NCBI RefSeq assembly: GCF_963924675.1
Contig: NC_089234.1
Location: forward strand, 28,573,668 to 28,637,667
Source: Phocoena phocoena
Lineage: Eukaryota > Chordata > Mammalia > Artiodactyla > Phocoenidae
Direction: 5' to 3'
DNA: 64,000 nt
The translations under genes and the position numbers were made by a program. Under the pieces are notes generated by a model. That model had not been told where the DNA came from, did no database searches, and saw only the letters and a list, made by a program, of their open reading frames with translations. How positions within the stretch are numbered: the first letter of the stretch is position 1; every line of letters starts with the position of its first letter. Below, piece after piece: positions 45,490 to 55,857 of the stretch.

Positions 45490-46150
45490 AGAGTGTTTTT
45501 TCAGCTGAACCAAACTTGGGTCCACTTGCCCACTGAGCAGAAAAACCCATCTACTGACACCAGGTTGTGGTGAAGGAAAGTGCAGCATTTACTGCAGGGC
45601 TGAGCCATGCTCAAAAGACCTGAACTCCCTGATGGTTTTCAGAGAAGGGTTTTTAAAGGCAACATTTTGGCGGGTGAGGGTTGCAGTTTGTGGACTTTCT
45701 TCTGATTGGTTGGTGGTGATGTAACAGGGTGATGTGTCAGGGATCTTAATCATCAGCCTTCTGGTTCCAACCAGTCTGGGGTCTACATGCTTGTGGTTAG
45801 CAAGGTCTTAGTTTCTTCAGAACGGCTCAGAGATATGCATCAGATGTTACATACATCCCTTAAGGAGGAACTAAGACTCTGTCTTATCGCTGAACTATTG
45901 TTTTAGCTATCATTACTTTCCTTGCTTGGCTGCTTTTCCTTTGTTTCTGCATTCTCTCACTTCCCTGATTCGTAACTGCTTGAGTCTGCTCTTTGGAACT
46001 CAGGGAAGGCCTAGGAGACTAAAGCCTTTTTTCGTACAAACAAGAAACAGGGGACACACAGGGGCTTTTGCACCTGGGAAGGTGCTTCAGGGTCCTGCTC
46101 ACTTTCAGTATCACCAGCCCCAAAGGGGGCATATTCACGTGTTTCTATGA
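45490..46150 (-). mobile_element. Probable ERV LTR, reverse orientation
   Basis: Read on the - strand, its end has 'ccttcaccacaacctggtgt' and 'gacccaagtttggttcagct', which I associate with artiodactyl/cetacean ERV LTR ends. A TATA-like 'tttaaaaaccc' lies near 45650 in the same sense. The poly(A) signal is changed. No retroviral genes adjoin it, so it is a solo LTR or fragment. Right boundary unclear. Confidence 0.5.
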
Positions 46151-46960
46151 ATGACACACGACCCCTGAAGTTGTGCAGGGGGTGCCCTGGGAGAAATGGA
46201 TGCCTTGGGGTTAGAGTTAGTTTATGAAAGAGATGGAATGAGCACTTTGTTTTCTGACCTTCAGGCCTCTCTTCCTTGCACCATTAAATTAAGTCTGATT
46301 AAGCTCAAGACTTGATTTTTTCCAACACAAATAATCCTCTCTCTTGTCTCCTTCAACCAGCCAGGACCCGGCACGTTTGTCCTTGTGGATTCAGAGCCTC
46401 CCACACACCTCCCCAGAGTAGGTGCAGCTCTGGTGGTAGGATTTAAGACATACGTGCTGCACTACCGCCCCACTAGTCTGTTACAGGGCTAAAGTTAGAA
46501 TGATTAGTGAGTGAGGAAAACAACTGCTCTTCTCCATTCTAGCAAATCAGTCCCTGAGAGACTGCTCTGTGTTGCTTTATTCTAGAAGTGAAGTATTCCC
46601 AGTCTTCCATGTCCTGGAGTCACTCTGCCTTGTGTTTTCGTCTACCCCTATTTTGACCTCCACCCCCACTGCTATCCCAACACCTACCCCTTCTTGGTGG
46701 CAGGAGTCGGGGGTCTCTTTGATCTTGGTTCAGGTGGAAACCAGAGGAAATCCTAGATTAGGCTCTGATGGCCAAAGAATGTCTATCAGCCCCAGGGAGG
46801 GGCACTCAATTGGAATGAGATAAGAGCATGGATTTTATGCTTATGAAAAAAATTGCATTTTGTGATATTTCTGTAAAAATTGAGCTAAGCATTCATTGTA
46901 GGTACTGAGTAGTATGGCTTTGATAGAAGGAAAAACTACACATTGCACATGACAATAGGG
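46151..46960. other. Unassigned sequence
   Basis: No gene or repeat recognised; may include more of the LTR. Confidence 0.35.
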
Positions 46961-46964
46961 TTAA

Positions 46965-47042
46965 GGGTGACCAAATGTCCCAGTTTTCTCAGGACCAAGC
47001 AATTTCCCAGGACTTGGGACTTTGATAAAACCAGGTCACTCC
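46965..47042. mobile_element. Small DNA transposon relic
   Basis: Same palindromic-ended type as 44420-44580: starts 'ggtgaccaaatgtcccagtt' and ends 'aaccaggtcactcc'. Confidence 0.5.
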
Positions 47043-47054
47043 AGGGGTAAATAA

Positions 47055-47290
47055 TAATAATAATAATAATTTACTATGTGTCAGGCACTATTCTAAGCAC
47101 TTTACATTCATTTACTTCTCAACCGACTCAATGAGAGAGGTACTGTATTTCTGTTTTACAAATAAAGAAATTAAGGATCAGATAAGGCAAGTAACTCACC
47201 CAATGTCACACAGCTAGGTAAGTGTGGAGCTGGGATTGAAACCCAGGTCTGTCTGACTCTCAAATTCACCCAATCCATTATATTTCTTAA
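47055..47290 (-). mobile_element. MIR SINE, reverse orientation
   Basis: 'actatgtgtcaggcactatt', 'ctaagcactttacattcatt', 'aagtaactcacccaatgtca', 'cacagctaggtaagtgtgga', 'ggtctgtctgactctcaaat'. Very clear; preceded by an AAT repeat (47046-47070). Confidence 0.9.
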
Positions 47291-47439
47291 CCATCATCAT
47301 CTCTCTATGACCATTATTCAAACTAGAAAGAGGTTTAAAAAAACTAATTCTTATTATCCCCCTCCTCCTCCTTCTTCTTTTTGACACATCATGCTTAACC
47401 ATTCTTGTAAATGAAACAGAATGTTCAGGAACAGGCACA

Positions 47440-48770
47440 AATATATATAGGAACTTTATACTATTTGATAAAGATAGGACTTCAAATCAGCAGGGGAAAA
47501 GGTGACTTATTCAATAAACGTTGCTGGGACAAGGAGGTAGCCATCTGGAAAAAAAATACAGTTGGGTCCCTATTTCACACTTTATACTAAAATAAATTCC
47601 AAATGGAAAGAAGGTTTTAGTGAGGGAATGAAATCAAAGAACTATTAGAAGGAAGCATGGGAGTGGAGAAGATCTTTCTGAGTATGATACAAAATTCAGA
47701 AGCCATAAGAGATAACTAATAAGGACCTACTGTATAGCACAGGGAACTCTACTTAATACTCTATAATGACCTATATGGGAAAAGAATCTTAAAGAGTGGC
47801 TATATGTATATGTATAACTGATTCACTTTACTGTACACCTGAAACTAACACAACATTGTAAATCAACTATACTCTGAAAAAAAATTTTTAAAAAGCCATA
47901 AGAGAAAATTGATAAATTTCACTACATCTTAAAAATACTTTGCATGGCAAAACAAAGTTAAAGAGGTAAAACCAACTGGAGGAAATATTTTCAAAGTATC
48001 ACAAACCAAGAACAATCTTCCTTAATGGATAAAGCATTTGTACAAATCATTAGAAAAAGATTGATGAGCAATATAATAATATAACACAATACAATAAAGA
48101 AATAATGAGGATAGACAGGTCACAGAAGAGACTGACCCCTAACCATTTGGAAAGATATTGGGCTTCACTGATAAGAGAAATGAAAATTAAGACTATAAGG
48201 AAGCACTCACCTATTGCATTGGCAAAGATCCAAAAACCTGGTAAGTCTGTATTGGTTAGAATGTAAATTGGTACAATCGCTTTAGCGGGCAACTGGCAAG
48301 GTCTATTACCTTTGATTTGACAATTCCACAGTAACACACACATAGGAAAATGATGTGCAAGGGTTTTTGTTACAACACTTTTGGTCATTGGAAGCAACCT
48401 ATATATTCATCAAAGGGAACTGGTTAAACAACTGCTACATCTATACAGTGGAATATTATGCAGCCATGGAAAAGAATGAGGAGACTGCCTGCAGTGATAA
48501 GGAATGATCTCTAAGATATATTGTTAAGAAGACAAAGTGCAAAACAGTGTGTAAAGTATGTTACTATTTGCATATGTGGGTCCTGAAGGAGGGTAGATAA
48601 TATATTATGTATATGTATGTTTGTAAATGAATGAAAATCTCTGGGAAGATAACACAAGAATCTGGTAACCGTGGTCCATATAGGGAAGGGAGACTTCCCC
48701 GCCCAATAAACTTACTTTTATATCTTTCAAAATTTGTGATATGTTAATGTTGTACCTATAAATAAATATA
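47440..48770 (+). mobile_element. Old L1M element (ORF2 end and 3' UTR), forward, with nested young L1
   Basis: 'gcaggggaaaaggtgactta', 'gttgctgggacaaggaggta', 'ggcttcactgataagagaaa', 'cagtggaatattatgcagcc' are ancient L1 coding and 3' UTR phrases. No intact frame. Split at 47700 by a younger L1 3' end. Confidence 0.75.
47700..47905 (+). mobile_element. Young 5'-truncated L1 with 13-bp TSD, nested in old L1
   Basis: Body about 47713-47892, forward: 'aaggacctactgtatagcac', 'agggaactctacttaatact', 'tgtacacctgaaactaacac' and A-rich end. The duplication aagccataagaga is exact at 47700-47712 and 47893-47905. Confidence 0.93.
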
Positions 48771-48985
48771 GATAGATAATTTTTTTTTTTTTCCTGTGGT
48801 ACACGGGCCTCTCACTGTTTTGGCCTCTCCCGTTGCGGAGCACAGGCTCCGGACGTGCAGGCTCGGCGGCCATGGGCCCAGCCGCTCTGCGGCATGTGGG
48901 ATCTTCCCGGACCGGGGCACGAACCCATGTCCCCTGCATTGGCAGGCGGACTCTCAACCACTGCACCACCAGGGAAGCCCAAGAT
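48771..48985 (-). mobile_element. CHR-type SINE (cetacean short-body form)
   Basis: Reverse: T-run, 'ggtacacgggcctctcactg', 'cggacgtgcaggctcggcgg', head 'ccaccagggaagccc'. The body has a short deletion around 'gccatgggccc'. Flanks agataatttttt / agataaattttt are near duplicates. Confidence 0.9.
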
Positions 48986-49864
48986 AAATTTTTTAAATGT
49001 AAAAGAGATCCAGGGCTGGCTTAATGGACGTACAACCTGTATACTTGCAAAGGGCCCTGCACTCGGTTTAATGCTCCGATGTCACCACCTTTAAATTCTT
49101 AATAATTTCTGAACAAGGGTCCCTTCACTTTCATCTTGCACTAGGGCTGTGTAAATTATCTAGCCAATCCTGGAGAAACTCTTGGTTTACAAATGTTATC
49201 TGAGGTTAAGTCCTGATTTAAAAGGAGATACTTGTGGAAGTCAAAGACATTTTCTTTTGCTTGTGGCCACTAATGACAACCATTAAACAATAAATAGCCA
49301 AATAAATCTTTGCAATTGCAGGGCAAACAACCCAAATCATCTGTATTTGCCTGATCACTAAAAGCCACACATTTGCCAGCAGGAATATCTACCCTCAAAT
49401 GATGAGCTTCACTTTGCCCAAACTGGAAAAGCCATTTACAGCTCTTCAAAAACTACCTGACATTGCAGTTTTCTGTGAAAGGAAGGTCTGCACAATAAAA
49501 ATCTCATGCAGTTTCTGCCTGTCACACAGACTAAACAAAATGATGCTTCTTTTAAAACATATATGCATGAGATATTTTGCTTTTAGGAATTTTGTTATGA
49601 TAACCTCAGGAGGCAAACAAACACAGCAGAACTAGCTCCTACCTGGTCAGGGTGGCATCGCCTGTCTGAACAGTTCTTTCAATCTGGGCAGTTTCAGCCA
49701 AGGATGCTTATCCTCAAATGAATGGATTATAAATATATTTTATTATAGGACTAGAATAAGTGCCAGAAACACTCCAGCAAAGTGAACCAAAGATAACACC
49801 CAGAGGATAAGGAGGGAGAAAGATGCAGTTTAGACAACAATTATGTCTACTTACTGTGCATTTA
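48986..49864. other. Unassigned sequence
   Basis: No gene or named repeat recognised. Confidence 0.4.
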
Positions 49865-49985
49865 GATTCTCGGCTGTAAAATGGGTAAAATACTACCTAT
49901 TTCACAAAGCCTCGCCATGGATTAAATGAGATAATGGACGTGGATATGCTTTGTAAATTGCTAATTACTAAGGTATCATCATCCA
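49865..49985 (+). mobile_element. MIR fragment, forward
   Basis: 'ggctgtaaaatgggtaaaat', 'actacctatttcacaaagcc', 'ggattaaatgagataatgga'. 3' half of a forward MIR. Confidence 0.75.
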
Positions 49986-50332
49986 TATTATTATGTAAGA
50001 ATATTATTTTGAGTGGGTATCTGTGTTTGTACTGCCAGTGTTGCTTTAAATGGGAGGGGCAGCCACAATTAATACCTCCACCACTAACTAAAGAACTCTT
50101 TTTTTCTAAGTGCAAAAGTAATACAGGGCCTCCTAATGTAAAATAAACAAACAACCCAGAAGTAAACAGAATGAAAAGTGAAAGTTCCCCTTCACCTTCT
50201 GCCACAAATTCTAGTCCTTTTAACAGAGCATAGTATAAATTCTTCCAGGAGGATTTTTTAAACATATCTGAATAACAAAATAAAACTGCTAGAACTCTGT
50301 GAGATGCATCACAACCCCCTCCCCAATGTTAG
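49986..50332. other. Unassigned sequence
   Basis: Nothing recognised. Confidence 0.35.
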
Positions 50333-50640
50333 GGAATGGCATTGCTTCTCATGGCTACTGTGAATAATGCTGCTATGAACACAGACATACAAATACTTGT
50401 TAAAGTTCCTTCTTTCAATGCTTTTGGGTATATACCCAGAAGTGAACTTGCTGGATCATATGGTAATTTTATGTTTCGTTTTTTGAGGAACCATCATACA
50501 GTTTTCCACAGCAGCTACACCATTTTACATTCCTACCAGCAACATACAGGGTTCTGATTTCTCTGCATTCTCTCCAACACTTCTTTTCTTTTTTTTTTTT
50601 AATAATTGTCCTAATGGGTGTGAAGTGGTGAAATCTGCAC
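50333..50640 (-). mobile_element. L1 ORF2-end/3' fragment, reverse
   Basis: 'tgtgaataatgctgctatga', 'gggtatatacccagaagtga', 'ggaaccatcatacagttttc' and 'tttacattcctaccagcaac' are typical reverse L1 ORF2-end sequence. Confidence 0.85.
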
Positions 50641-50659
50641 TTTTAACATGCTCCTTCAC

Positions 50660-50892
50660 GATTCTTTTTTTTTTTTAATTAATTAATTATTTGGCTGTGT
50701 TGGGTCTTCGTAGCTGTGCAGTAGTTGTGGCTCGTGAGCTCTAGAGCGCAGGTTCAGTAGTTGTGGCGCATGGGCTTAGTTGCTCCACAGCATGTGGGAT
50801 CTTCCCAGACCAGGGCTCGAACCTGTGTTCCCTGCATTGGCAGGCAGATTCTTAATCACTGCGCCACCAAGGAAGTCCATCCACATGATTCT
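50660..50892 (-). mobile_element. CHR-type SINE with internal deletion
   Basis: Reverse: 'aattaattaattatttggct' to 'gccaccaaggaagtcc'. It is about 100 bases shorter than its long-form relatives. Flanks cacgattctt / catgattctt look like a duplication with one CpG-type change. Confidence 0.88.
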
Positions 50893-50925
50893 TATTCACA
50901 CCAAAGTTTGAGAATTGCTGTCTTT

Positions 50926-51269
50926 AGAAATCTTAGCAGGGGCTTCCCTGGTGGCTCAGTGGTTGAGAATCTGACTGCCAATGCACGGGACACGGGTTTG
51001 AGCCCTGGTCCGGGAAGATCCCATATGCCGCGGAGCAACTAAGCCCGTGTGCCACAACTACTGAGCCTGCGTGCTGCAACTACTGAAGCCCGCGTGCCTA
51101 GAGCCTGTGCTCTGCAACAAGAGAAGCCACCACAATGAGAAGCCTTCGCACCACAACGAAGAGCAGCCCCCGCTCACTGCAATTAGAGAAACCCCTTGAG
51201 CAGCAACAAAGCCCCAACACAGTCAACAATAAATAAATAAATTTTTTAAAAATAAAGAAATCTTAGCAG
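50926..51269 (+). mobile_element. CHR-type SINE, long form, 14-bp TSD
   Basis: Body 50940-51255, forward: 'ggcttccctggtggctcagt', 'ggtccgggaagatcccatat', 'caacaataaataaataaatt'. The duplication agaaatcttagcag is exact at 50926-50939 and 51256-51269. Confidence 0.94.
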
Positions 51270-52089
51270 CAGAAAGAGATGGGGCAGTGAGCCTTCTAAG
51301 TCTGAGAAGCAAAGCAGGGATTTGGCAACAAGTGTCATTGTCCATAGCAGATTAATGGGGCTAGTTTGACCACCCCTCAAATGAAAAAACTTTTTAAAGG
51401 AATGGTCTTAAACTGCCTGCTAAGAAGTTGGTAGGTTGAAGAGAAACAGGGAGACAGCTGCTGACCTTGGTAGCCACCTTGAGCTGAATCAAAGCAAAGA
51501 AAAAATTCCTTCAAACCAAATATTGTCCCATAGCAGCCTTGAGCAGGACAAATAATGTTTAGCCTCACAGCCTACAAGGGGAAAATAGTTCCTTTCTGGC
51601 AACCTCTGGCTGAGTAAGCAAAACAAGGCCCTACCCGCCAAAGGGGAGGGGAACTGGTGCCAGTTACAACAGAGAGGAGGAAAGGAGGTGGGGGGAGGAG
51701 ACCCATAAAAGGGTGGAGCCGTGAGCCTGTGACCTTGGGTTTCCCTCCACTGGAAAGCTTCCTTAATACTTAGGTTCATATTCACAGAATTTTTGGAAGG
51801 TAAAATGCACTGGTAAGAAATTAGGGCAATGGGACTCAGGTTCTCAAGTGATGAAATCGTGCCCCCTAGTGGTTGTTCTTTAGCACATTCAAGTCATTAA
51901 AGATCAAAGATTGGGAGGTGGAGTGAGGAACGGACTGGTGGTGGAGATCAGTGGCAGCCTCAACTTAATTGATTACAGTTGGCTGGAATGGAGAGAATTT
52001 TGAAAATATTCTCCTCAACCCTACTTCCTGTGGTAATCTGGATGCTAGCAGTACTTTCTGTAATAAAGAGTGACATCAATTTCATTTGA
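51270..52089. other. Unassigned; possible LTR-like sequence near 51370-51770
   Basis: The stretch ends in 'acccataaaagggtggagcc', which looks like a TATA box within promoter-like DNA. It resembles an LTR but I cannot name a family. Confidence 0.35.
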
Positions 52090-52265
52090 GCGCTTTCTTA
52101 TCGTACCACACACCTCTGCACAACACCAAAAGGTAGGTTTTATTGTTGTTATTATTACTACTATTCTCATCTAATGGGTGAAGGAACAGAGGCTCAGAGG
52201 ATTCAGTGACTTTTCCAAGGCCACCGGCTCCACCTTTGAACCACAGCTCCTCACAACATGTAAGC
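52090..52265 (-). mobile_element. MIR SINE, reverse orientation
   Basis: 'tctaatgggtgaaggaacag', 'aggctcagaggattcagtga', 'cttttccaaggccaccggct' follow reverse MIR order. Confidence 0.75.
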
Positions 52266-52369
52266 ACCTAAGAACATAATGGAAAGGAAACAGATCACTG
52301 GAATGAAAAGCCATGCCTCCTTACTTAAGTTCTCTGCCATGACTAGGGGAAGCAGACATACACACTAGA

Positions 52370-52785
52370 AAATAACTTTATGTATTTTTTGTACTGTTAA
52401 AAAGAAATAAAAGCCCCAAATGGAGTCATTTGTCCCCATGTCAGCAAACCAAGATTTTGCTGCAGTTGCAACCTCTCCCCAGAAAGCGACTTTCAAATAG
52501 ACAATCTGATCAGCACTAGTGAGATAATCTGTATAAGCCCCCTGCCATTTGCTTCCCCCCAAAAAAGAAGACGACCTGGCCTGAAACAATTCTTTCTTTT
52601 CTTTTGCTAATAACTTCCTTGCCCCACCCTCCTTCTGCCTATAAAAACCTTCCATTTTGTACAACTTCTTGGAGCGCCCTTCTATTTACTAGATGAGATG
52701 CTGCTCGATTTATGAATCATTGAATAAATCCAATTAGCTCTTCAAATTTATTCAGTTGAATTTTTGTTTTGTAACAGTTAAAACA
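52370..52785 (+). mobile_element. Probable ERV1-type solo LTR, forward
   Basis: A promoter-like order is visible: TATA box ctataaaaacc near 52640, then 'ggagcgcccttctatttact', 'gatgctgctcgatttatgaa', a poly(A) signal AATAAA at 52723-52728 and 'caattagctcttcaaattta'. This matches my memory of ERV1 LTR ends. No internal viral genes are present. Left boundary uncertain. Confidence 0.65.
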
Positions 52786-52799
52786 TAAAAATTATAGAA

Positions 52800-53145
52800 T
52801 TATTTGTTGGGCTTCCCTGGTGGCACAGTGGTTAAGAATCCGCCTGCCAATACAGGGGACACAGGTTCCAGCCCTGGTCTGGGAAGATCCCACACGCTGC
52901 GGAGCAGCTAAGCCTGTGTGCCACAACTACTGAGCCCATACTCTAGAGCCCGTGAGCCACAACTACTGAGCCCGCATGTCACACTGCTGAAGCACACGCC
53001 TAGGGCCCGTGCTCCGCAACGAGAAGCCACTGCAATGAGAAGCCCGCGCACCGCAACGAAGGGTAGCCCCCGATTGCCACAACTACAGAAAGCCCACACA
53101 GCAACAAAGACCCAATGCAGCCAAAAATAAATAAATTTATTTAAA
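52800..53145 (+). mobile_element. CHR-type SINE, long form
   Basis: Forward: 'ggcttccctggtggcacagt', 'gaagatcccacacgctgcgg', 'gcagccaaaaataaataaat'. Flanks share only aattatt, so the duplication is short or decayed. Confidence 0.92.
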
Positions 53146-53289
53146 AAAATTATTCATAATCCCACCATGCAGAGTTATTCACTATTTGCATTTTGGTGAA
53201 TATTATCTAAGACTTTTTACTATGTGCATGTATAATAGTATATATCATTATTTTATTAAGAAAGAAATAATAGTATTTGTTGTTGCTAT

Positions 53290-53710
53290 TCACTGAGGCA
53301 TTTTATTGTATGTATGTGTTACATCCCGAGAAAAAGAATCCCAGGATTTTCCCTCCTGTGTGTTTTCATCTTGCTTCCATTTGGTCCGTGACGCCAGCCA
53401 AGATCACTAGTACAACGGATGGGATGGGATCGGGTAGTCTGTTATTATTCTAGATCACCCAATTGCACACCAAATCTGGGGCTGATCACTTTACAACTGT
53501 TTAAGCTGCTTGTGAGGTTCACAACAATTTACCCAACTCTGTTGTCATTAATGGATGCTGTATCATCAGTTAGAAACCAGATGATGGCTTTGGAGCACTG
53601 CCTGGTAAGAACCTGGTGTTTGCCTCTCTTCTCAGCAATGTTGAGAACCCTGGCCAGGATGTCCACGTGCACCATTACGGTGGCACGGAAAGATGGTGGA
53701 AAGAGCACGA
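53290..53710 (-). pseudogene. RPS15A (uS8) processed pseudogene, decayed
   Basis: Intronless copy of the mRNA for cytosolic small-subunit protein S15a. Leader-like 'ccaccatctttccgtgccac' precedes the ATG (start at 53675, read downward). Translation shows NIAEKRGKHQVLTRQCSKAI, IVVNLTSSLNSCKVISPRF and, near the end, KHTGGKILGFFF. There is an internal loss of about 20 bases after FLT, several stops, and the original TAG stop is now TCG (53327-53329). The 3' UTR matches the parent, with AATAAA at 53302-53307 (reverse). The match was found by eye and memory. Confidence 0.88.
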
Positions 53711-53769
53711 TAGTCTTTTATGACCTACATTGCCCCTTACTATAGCACAACATTCTAAAGGCTGCCTTT

Positions 53770-54265
53770 AACTCTTTTTAGTGGCTTTATTCGTAATAGT
53801 CAAACACTAGAAGGAAGCCAAACAGCCAAATACCCATCATACAATTTACCTTTGTAACCATTTTCAGTATATAATTCAGTGGCATTAAGTACATTCACGC
53901 TGTTGTGTAGTCATCACCACTGTCCATCTCTAGGACGTTTTCATCATCCCAAACTATAACTCTGTACCCATTTAACAATAACTCCCTATTCTCCCCTCCC
54001 CCCAGGCCTTGGTAATCTCTGTTCTATTTTCTTTCTCTATGAATTTGACTACACTGGGTACCTCATATAAGTGAGATCATACAGAATTTGTTTTTTTGTG
54101 ATTGGCTTATTTCACTTAGCACAACGTCACTAAGGTTCATGCATGTTACAACATGTGTCAGAATTTCCTTCCTTTTTAAGGCTGAATAGTACTCCATTGT
54201 ATGCATATCCCACATTTTATTTATCCGTTCATCCACCAAGGGACATTTGGGTTGTGCCTTTAACT
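53770..54265 (-). mobile_element. L1 3'-region fragment, reverse
   Basis: 'cattttcagtatataattca', 'gtggcattaagtacattcac', 'ttgactacactgggtacctc', 'gtactccattgtatgcatat' and 'catccaccaagggacatttg' are classic reverse L1 3' sequence. Confidence 0.85.
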
Positions 54266-54894
54266 TTTCAAGTTTCCTTTCTTGCCAGTTGTATAATTAC
54301 AAAGTCGTTAGAATATCAAAGGGGTGATATGTGTCTCACTTGTGAGCTTGGTATATGGTGGTGGAAAGACAACATTAAGTGAACGCTTTGAAGAAGTTAC
54401 CTCAAGTTCTTAAATCTTTACTGAAGGCTGAAAGAATTCGCCCTGTCTTAGAAAGTGTCTGCTGTGCACTGCTGGAAAAAGCTTTAGAAGTAAACCAGAT
54501 TTGTTTACTCTGTTGATCCGTAGCAGACTGTGGTGCATGTTGCATGGGGTACTGACCTTGAGATCTCAGCCAAAACATAAATGAGTTGAAACAGTCCTGA
54601 GAAGGAGACCACTGTAAAGACCCAAGTTTCAGGAAGATGTGAGTATTGGGCAGGGGGTAGGAGACATGAGTACTAGGAGGGAAGCCTAAGGATCTTCTTC
54701 TGAAATTAGACAGTGACTTAGACAAAGTATACAGTAGGTGATAAAAATGTAGTGGTAGTTACTTTAAGAGGTAGTTGAGGTTAAACTATAACCAGGTACT
54801 TATTAATAATATCTGTGGCCTAAGTAGATCAGCGAGCTTAAATGAATCCAGGCCCATAATAAATCATGACCCACATGTGTCCTTCATTTTAAAG
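54266..54894. other. Unassigned sequence
   Basis: A 107-codon - strand open frame (54725-54402) has no family signature. No repeat named. Confidence 0.4.
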
Positions 54895-55090
54895 AGCGCT
54901 CACCTCCTTATTAACTCATTTTGTTTGGTCCTGATAATGACAGAGTGACTCAGACAGGGAAGGGATCACTCTCCTGACTGCACGGATCGGGAAACCAAGG
55001 CCCAGGGAGGTGAAGTAATACGTGGCATTATGGAAGGAACAGGGTTGGGCTTGGAGTCCAGAGTTCTCTGGGCTCTGCCACTTGGAGCTC
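54895..55090. mobile_element. Possible MIR fragments
   Basis: 'ggaaaccaaggcccagggag' (reverse type) and 'ttctctgggctctgccactt' (forward type) suggest MIR scraps. Weak. Confidence 0.4.
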
Positions 55091-55099
55091 CTCAGCCTT

Positions 55100-55445
55100 T
55101 CCTGTGACATCATGGTGTGGAGAATTAAGGAGCAGATCCCTATTGCTTAGTGTCTGATGTAGCACAGAGTAACCTTTCTCTCCACGGGCTGCCCCTAGAA
55201 GCCACATCAGAGATGCTCAGGAGATGGACCACCGCCCCAGCCTTGCCTGCTACTTCTGTGTCTATGACCCTTCTTGCTGCAGCCTCAGCAGTAAGGGTTG
55301 GCCTATGCTGTTGTCTAACCTATGGAGCCATCCCTCCTTTTCCTCCTCTATAAAAATACTGGGTTGGCCTCTGAGGGTAACCTTTAAATGTAAGACTGTA
55401 ATCTCCCCAAGTCTAAAAATGCAGTAATCTCTTTCCCCTCCCCAA
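55100..55445. other. Unassigned sequence upstream of the L1
   Basis: No gene recognised. Confidence 0.35.
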
Positions 55446-55857
55446 GCAATTTAACTTTTTTTTTATTGTTGATTTTTTTTTATACAGCAGGTTCTTATTA
55501 GTTATCAATTTTACACACATCAGTGCATACATGTCAATCCCAATCTCTCAATTCATCACACCACTCCACCCCCCACCGCTTTCCCCCCTTAGTGTCCATA
55601 CGTTTGTTCTCTACATCTGTGTCTCAATTTCTGCCCTGTAAACCGGTTCATCTGTACCATTTTTCTAAGTTCCACATATATGCGTTAATATACAATATTT
55701 GTTTTTCTCTTTCTGACTTACTTCACTCTGTATGACAGTCTCTAGATCCATCCATGTCTCAACAAATGACCTAATTTTGTTCCTTTTTATGGCTGAGTAA
55801 TATTCCATTGTATATATGTACCACATCTTCTTTATCCATTCATCTGTCGATGGGCAT

